A stretch of DNA of 64,000 nucleotides from positions 1,178,001-1,242,000 of the forward strand of contig JARGXX010000080.1 in NCBI GenBank assembly GCA_030374765.1, written 5' to 3'. The notes beneath the pieces are model-generated. The model ran no database searches. It was not told the DNA's origin and was given only the letters and a program-made list of their open reading frames with translations. The translations under genes and the position numbers were made by a program. Positions within the stretch are counted from its first letter, which is position 1, and the number at the start of each line of letters is the position of its first letter. Origin of the DNA: Agarophyton chilense. Taxonomy: Eukaryota; Rhodophyta; Florideophyceae; Gracilariales; Gracilariaceae. Shown one piece after another: positions 62,811 to 64,000 of this stretch.

Positions 62811-64000
62811 ATAGGGGACGCAAGAAGCGTTTATAAGCAGCCGGACCGGCGTTTCGGGTACTCATCGTCCTCACAAATTCCTCGCCGCCCGACCAACTCT
62901 TACAGTTCTAAACAGCATTCTGTTCCTCACCGCTCTTCAGCTCCATCTCTCGCGATGCATCCGAACGCCGGGTCCAACCGTTTCAGCCCTCTTCTGAGGA
63001 TGTGCCTTCTGGGGCTCCGTCCAACACTGGTGGTTATGCGTCGCAGCCTACTGCTCAACTCGGTCCATACCGTTCGTTCCCCACACCGTACACCGGATTC
63101 CGGTCTGTACCGTTACCTCAGCCAACCGTGGCTCCGATGCCCAACGCGGCTTACGTCGCCTCTGCGGGTGTAATTCGAGCTCCTTCTCGTCGTGCTCAGC
63201 GGAGCTACCCGCACCCTGCGGATTTCTATGGACGAGATCCTCTCGACAACGTTGAACTTTTCGCGCAAGCACCCTGGTTTGATCCAGTTTCTATCCGCGA
63301 TGACGCGTTGATACCATAGTATGTACACGGTGGGTACTTCCCCGACGGTATTCGGGAACACGCGATTTATAGCGACGACTGGGCGAGCTATATTGCTTTG
63401 CCAGACCACGCGATTGCGCGATATTCATCGGAAACCTTGTCCGAAGCCCTTACGCGGTTCATGAAGCTGATTTACCAGTGTCTTCACCGATTCATCAGTA
63501 CGGTTCTCCTCCCGCAGGACTGGGAACTAGATACCTGGAAAGCCCGTACCGACGGTGAAGGTTACTCGTATACCGAGACACTCGTTGAAGTCGATGTTAG
63601 CGGTTGGCGCGGTGTGCGTGGTGTGCGTGATGCAGCTCTCTGCTTTCAGCAACCTCTTCTCCGTGCGGAGTTCCGCTTCCTTCGAAAGCGGGACATTCCC
63701 TATTGGGATTATCCCCGTTGGGGACGTCGTACTCGATCACGTTTGGGCTATTTGGTGCCGTATCAAATGATCGAGATTGACCGCATCCGGCGGAACGCGC
63801 GCTTCGGGCGCTACACCGGTATTCCGGAGCATTGGGCGGCGATCGATAGTCCTCATGGTTGCCTTGTGGAGATCCCACCGGCGATCTCCTACATCGGGTC
63901 CGCGTTGGTTAACGACTCGTTCTCGGGATACTTGACGGTGGTTTATACCGAGTTTATCGCCAAGATGGCCGTCTTCTTCCTGTGGGATGCTTATGATACC
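62811..64000 (+). pseudogene. C3 antisense accessory ORF, partial (runs off the window)
   Basis: Homologous to C1 and C2. The start codon is ATA (62811-62813) instead of ATG. A one-base deletion near 62975 shifts the frame, then 63002-63319 is open (GFRSVPLPQP), with a private TAG at 63317-63319 (Gln in C1). After this the frame stays open through GIREHAIYSDDWASYIALPD, where C1 and C2 have a TAA in place of the Glu-region codons, and on through LLRAEFRFLRKRD, SRLGYLVPYQ, GCLVEIPP to the window end. Confidence 0.8.

Larger units (their letters stand above)
62120..64000 (-). mobile_element. Element C3 (C family), 3' end only
   Basis: 3' LTR, PPT and accessory ORF of a C-family element whose pol would read on the minus strand from beyond the window. 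Inserted in the RT of D; the left candidate duplication is GGTGT (62115-62119), the right copy is outside. Confidence 0.9.

Overview
This is eukaryotic repeat DNA. Almost the whole window is LTR retrotransposons of the Ty3/Gypsy chromovirus type, nested in one another, plus two remnants of a tyrosine-recombinase (DIRS-like) retroelement. I see no bacterial operons, no rRNA, no intact tRNA and no confident single-copy host gene. The dense nests, roughly balanced base composition and mostly intron-free ORFs would fit a repeat-rich alga; a multicellular red alga such as Chondrus is my best guess, but nothing here proves it.

Layout. 1-754: flank with one short dispersed repeat. 776-12799: element A (minus strand), complete, with 922-bp LTRs, CTGGG target duplication, PBS, PPT, gag and pol almost intact. 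A sits inside the 3' LTR of element B1 (minus strand; pieces at 755-775, 12805-17211 and 26470-29594). B1 is also split in its reverse transcriptase by element C1 (17212-26469, plus strand, AGAAC target duplication). B2 (29595-37842, plus strand) lies head to head with B1 across a rearrangement junction that cut the first 57 bp from B2's 5' LTR. 37843-40610 (E1) and 41243-43200 (E2) are decayed DIRS-like pieces: E1 keeps RT thumb, RNase H and tyrosine recombinase, E2 keeps the RT palm. 43201-46954 is a lower-GC stretch with only weak ORFs. 46955-57564 is element C2 (plus). 57565-62119 is a truncated A-like element D (minus). 62120 to the end is element C3 (minus), running off the window.

How the genes work together. 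Gag makes the particle; pol carries protease, reverse transcriptase, RNase H, integrase with a GPY/F-type module, a long disordered linker and a C-terminal chromodomain that would steer integration. All readable PBSs match the same tRNA 3' end, so the families share a primer.

The most interesting content is a large extra gene carried by A, C1, C2, C3 and D but not by B. It lies between pol and the 3' LTR, in the opposite orientation, begins 25-36 bp from the LTR with a shared MGDA-type N-terminus, and codes for about 610-645 residues with a well conserved central domain that I cannot assign to any known family. Its protein is conserved between elements whose DNA has diverged, which suggests selection. 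The LTRs have palindromic TATA-like centres that could serve both directions. A second theme is that B1/B2, and separately C1/C2, share several in-frame stop codons at identical places, which points to stop-bearing masters amplified in trans, or to recoding.
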